In this document: positions 5,635 through 5,665 of the stretch, piece after piece
Layout of the letters: every line of letters begins with the position of its first letter
How positions within the stretch are numbered: position 1 is the first letter of the stretch
NCBI GenBank assembly: GCA_903934155.1
Contig: CAIZMS010000110.1
Span: 1-5,665, forward strand
Origin: an uncultured bacterium
GTDB lineage: Bacteria; Verrucomicrobiota; Kiritimatiellia; CAIKKV01; CAITUY01
Length of the DNA stretch: 5,665 nt
Direction: 5' to 3'
Position numbers and translations under genes: made by a program
The notes under the pieces: generated by a model
The model's database searches: none
What the model saw: the letters and a program-made list of their open reading frames with translations, nothing else
What the model was told of the DNA's origin: nothing

Positions 5635-5665
5635 GAACTCCACGGGTGTTCCGCTTGATGTTTTC

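Noticed and set aside
4882..5643. Minus-strand frame of 253 codons overlapping the start of the beta-helix gene
   Set aside because: It is a different frame over the same DNA, rich in Arg, Gly and His, without a signal peptide or repeats of its own. The 720-codon frame carries the signal peptide and the conserved coils.

Overview
The window holds two large genes, both on the minus strand, and nothing else with convincing coding signal. Read in transcription order (right to left), the first (3459-5621, complete, 720 aa) encodes an exported right-handed parallel beta-helix protein whose C-terminal third is a formylglycine-generating-enzyme (FGE/SUMF1)-fold domain. The second (3434 down to beyond position 1, at least 1144 aa, C-terminus missing) encodes a very long exported or membrane-anchored protein. 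It is built from bacterial thrombospondin type 3 (TSP3) calcium-binding repeats alternating with two LamG/concanavalin A-like domains and two regions I cannot assign. The genes are 24 bp apart, and the second has a full AAGGAGGT ribosome binding site in that gap, so they very probably share a transcript.

The likely source is a member of the PVC superphylum (Kiritimatiellota, Verrucomicrobiota or Lentisphaerota). This is inferred from style: a beta-helix protein opening with 'YVSPNG...', 'NCT(I/V)' coils, a 'SPSINTG...D(I/L)EGNPR...VDMGAYE' closing block, a fused FGE-like domain, and a partner made of LamG and TSP3 modules, in GC-rich DNA. No rRNA, tRNA or housekeeping gene is present to confirm it.

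Region by region: 1-254 encodes an unassigned beta-rich domain cut by the window edge; 297-830 a TSP3 array of eight repeats; 849-1478 the second LamG domain; 1521-1757 four TSP3 repeats; 1770-2402 the first LamG domain; 2445-2684 four TSP3 repeats; 2685-3137 an unassigned domain; 3138-3320 three TSP3 repeats; 3321-3434 the N-terminal membrane/signal segment; 3435-3458 the intergenic gap with its RBS; 3459-5621 the beta-helix/FGE-like protein; 5622-5665 a short leader with a purine-rich RBS.

Both products look extracytoplasmic. The likely theme is surface structure or glycan/ligand binding: a calcium-stiffened stalk carrying binding domains, co-expressed with a beta-helix protein that displays an FGE-fold head. 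The head lacks the cysteine pair needed for sulfatase activation, so it is more likely a structural or ligand-binding domain than an enzyme. I see no defence system, mobile element, CRISPR array or RNA gene. The many plus-strand open frames are antisense shadows of the repetitive minus-strand genes.
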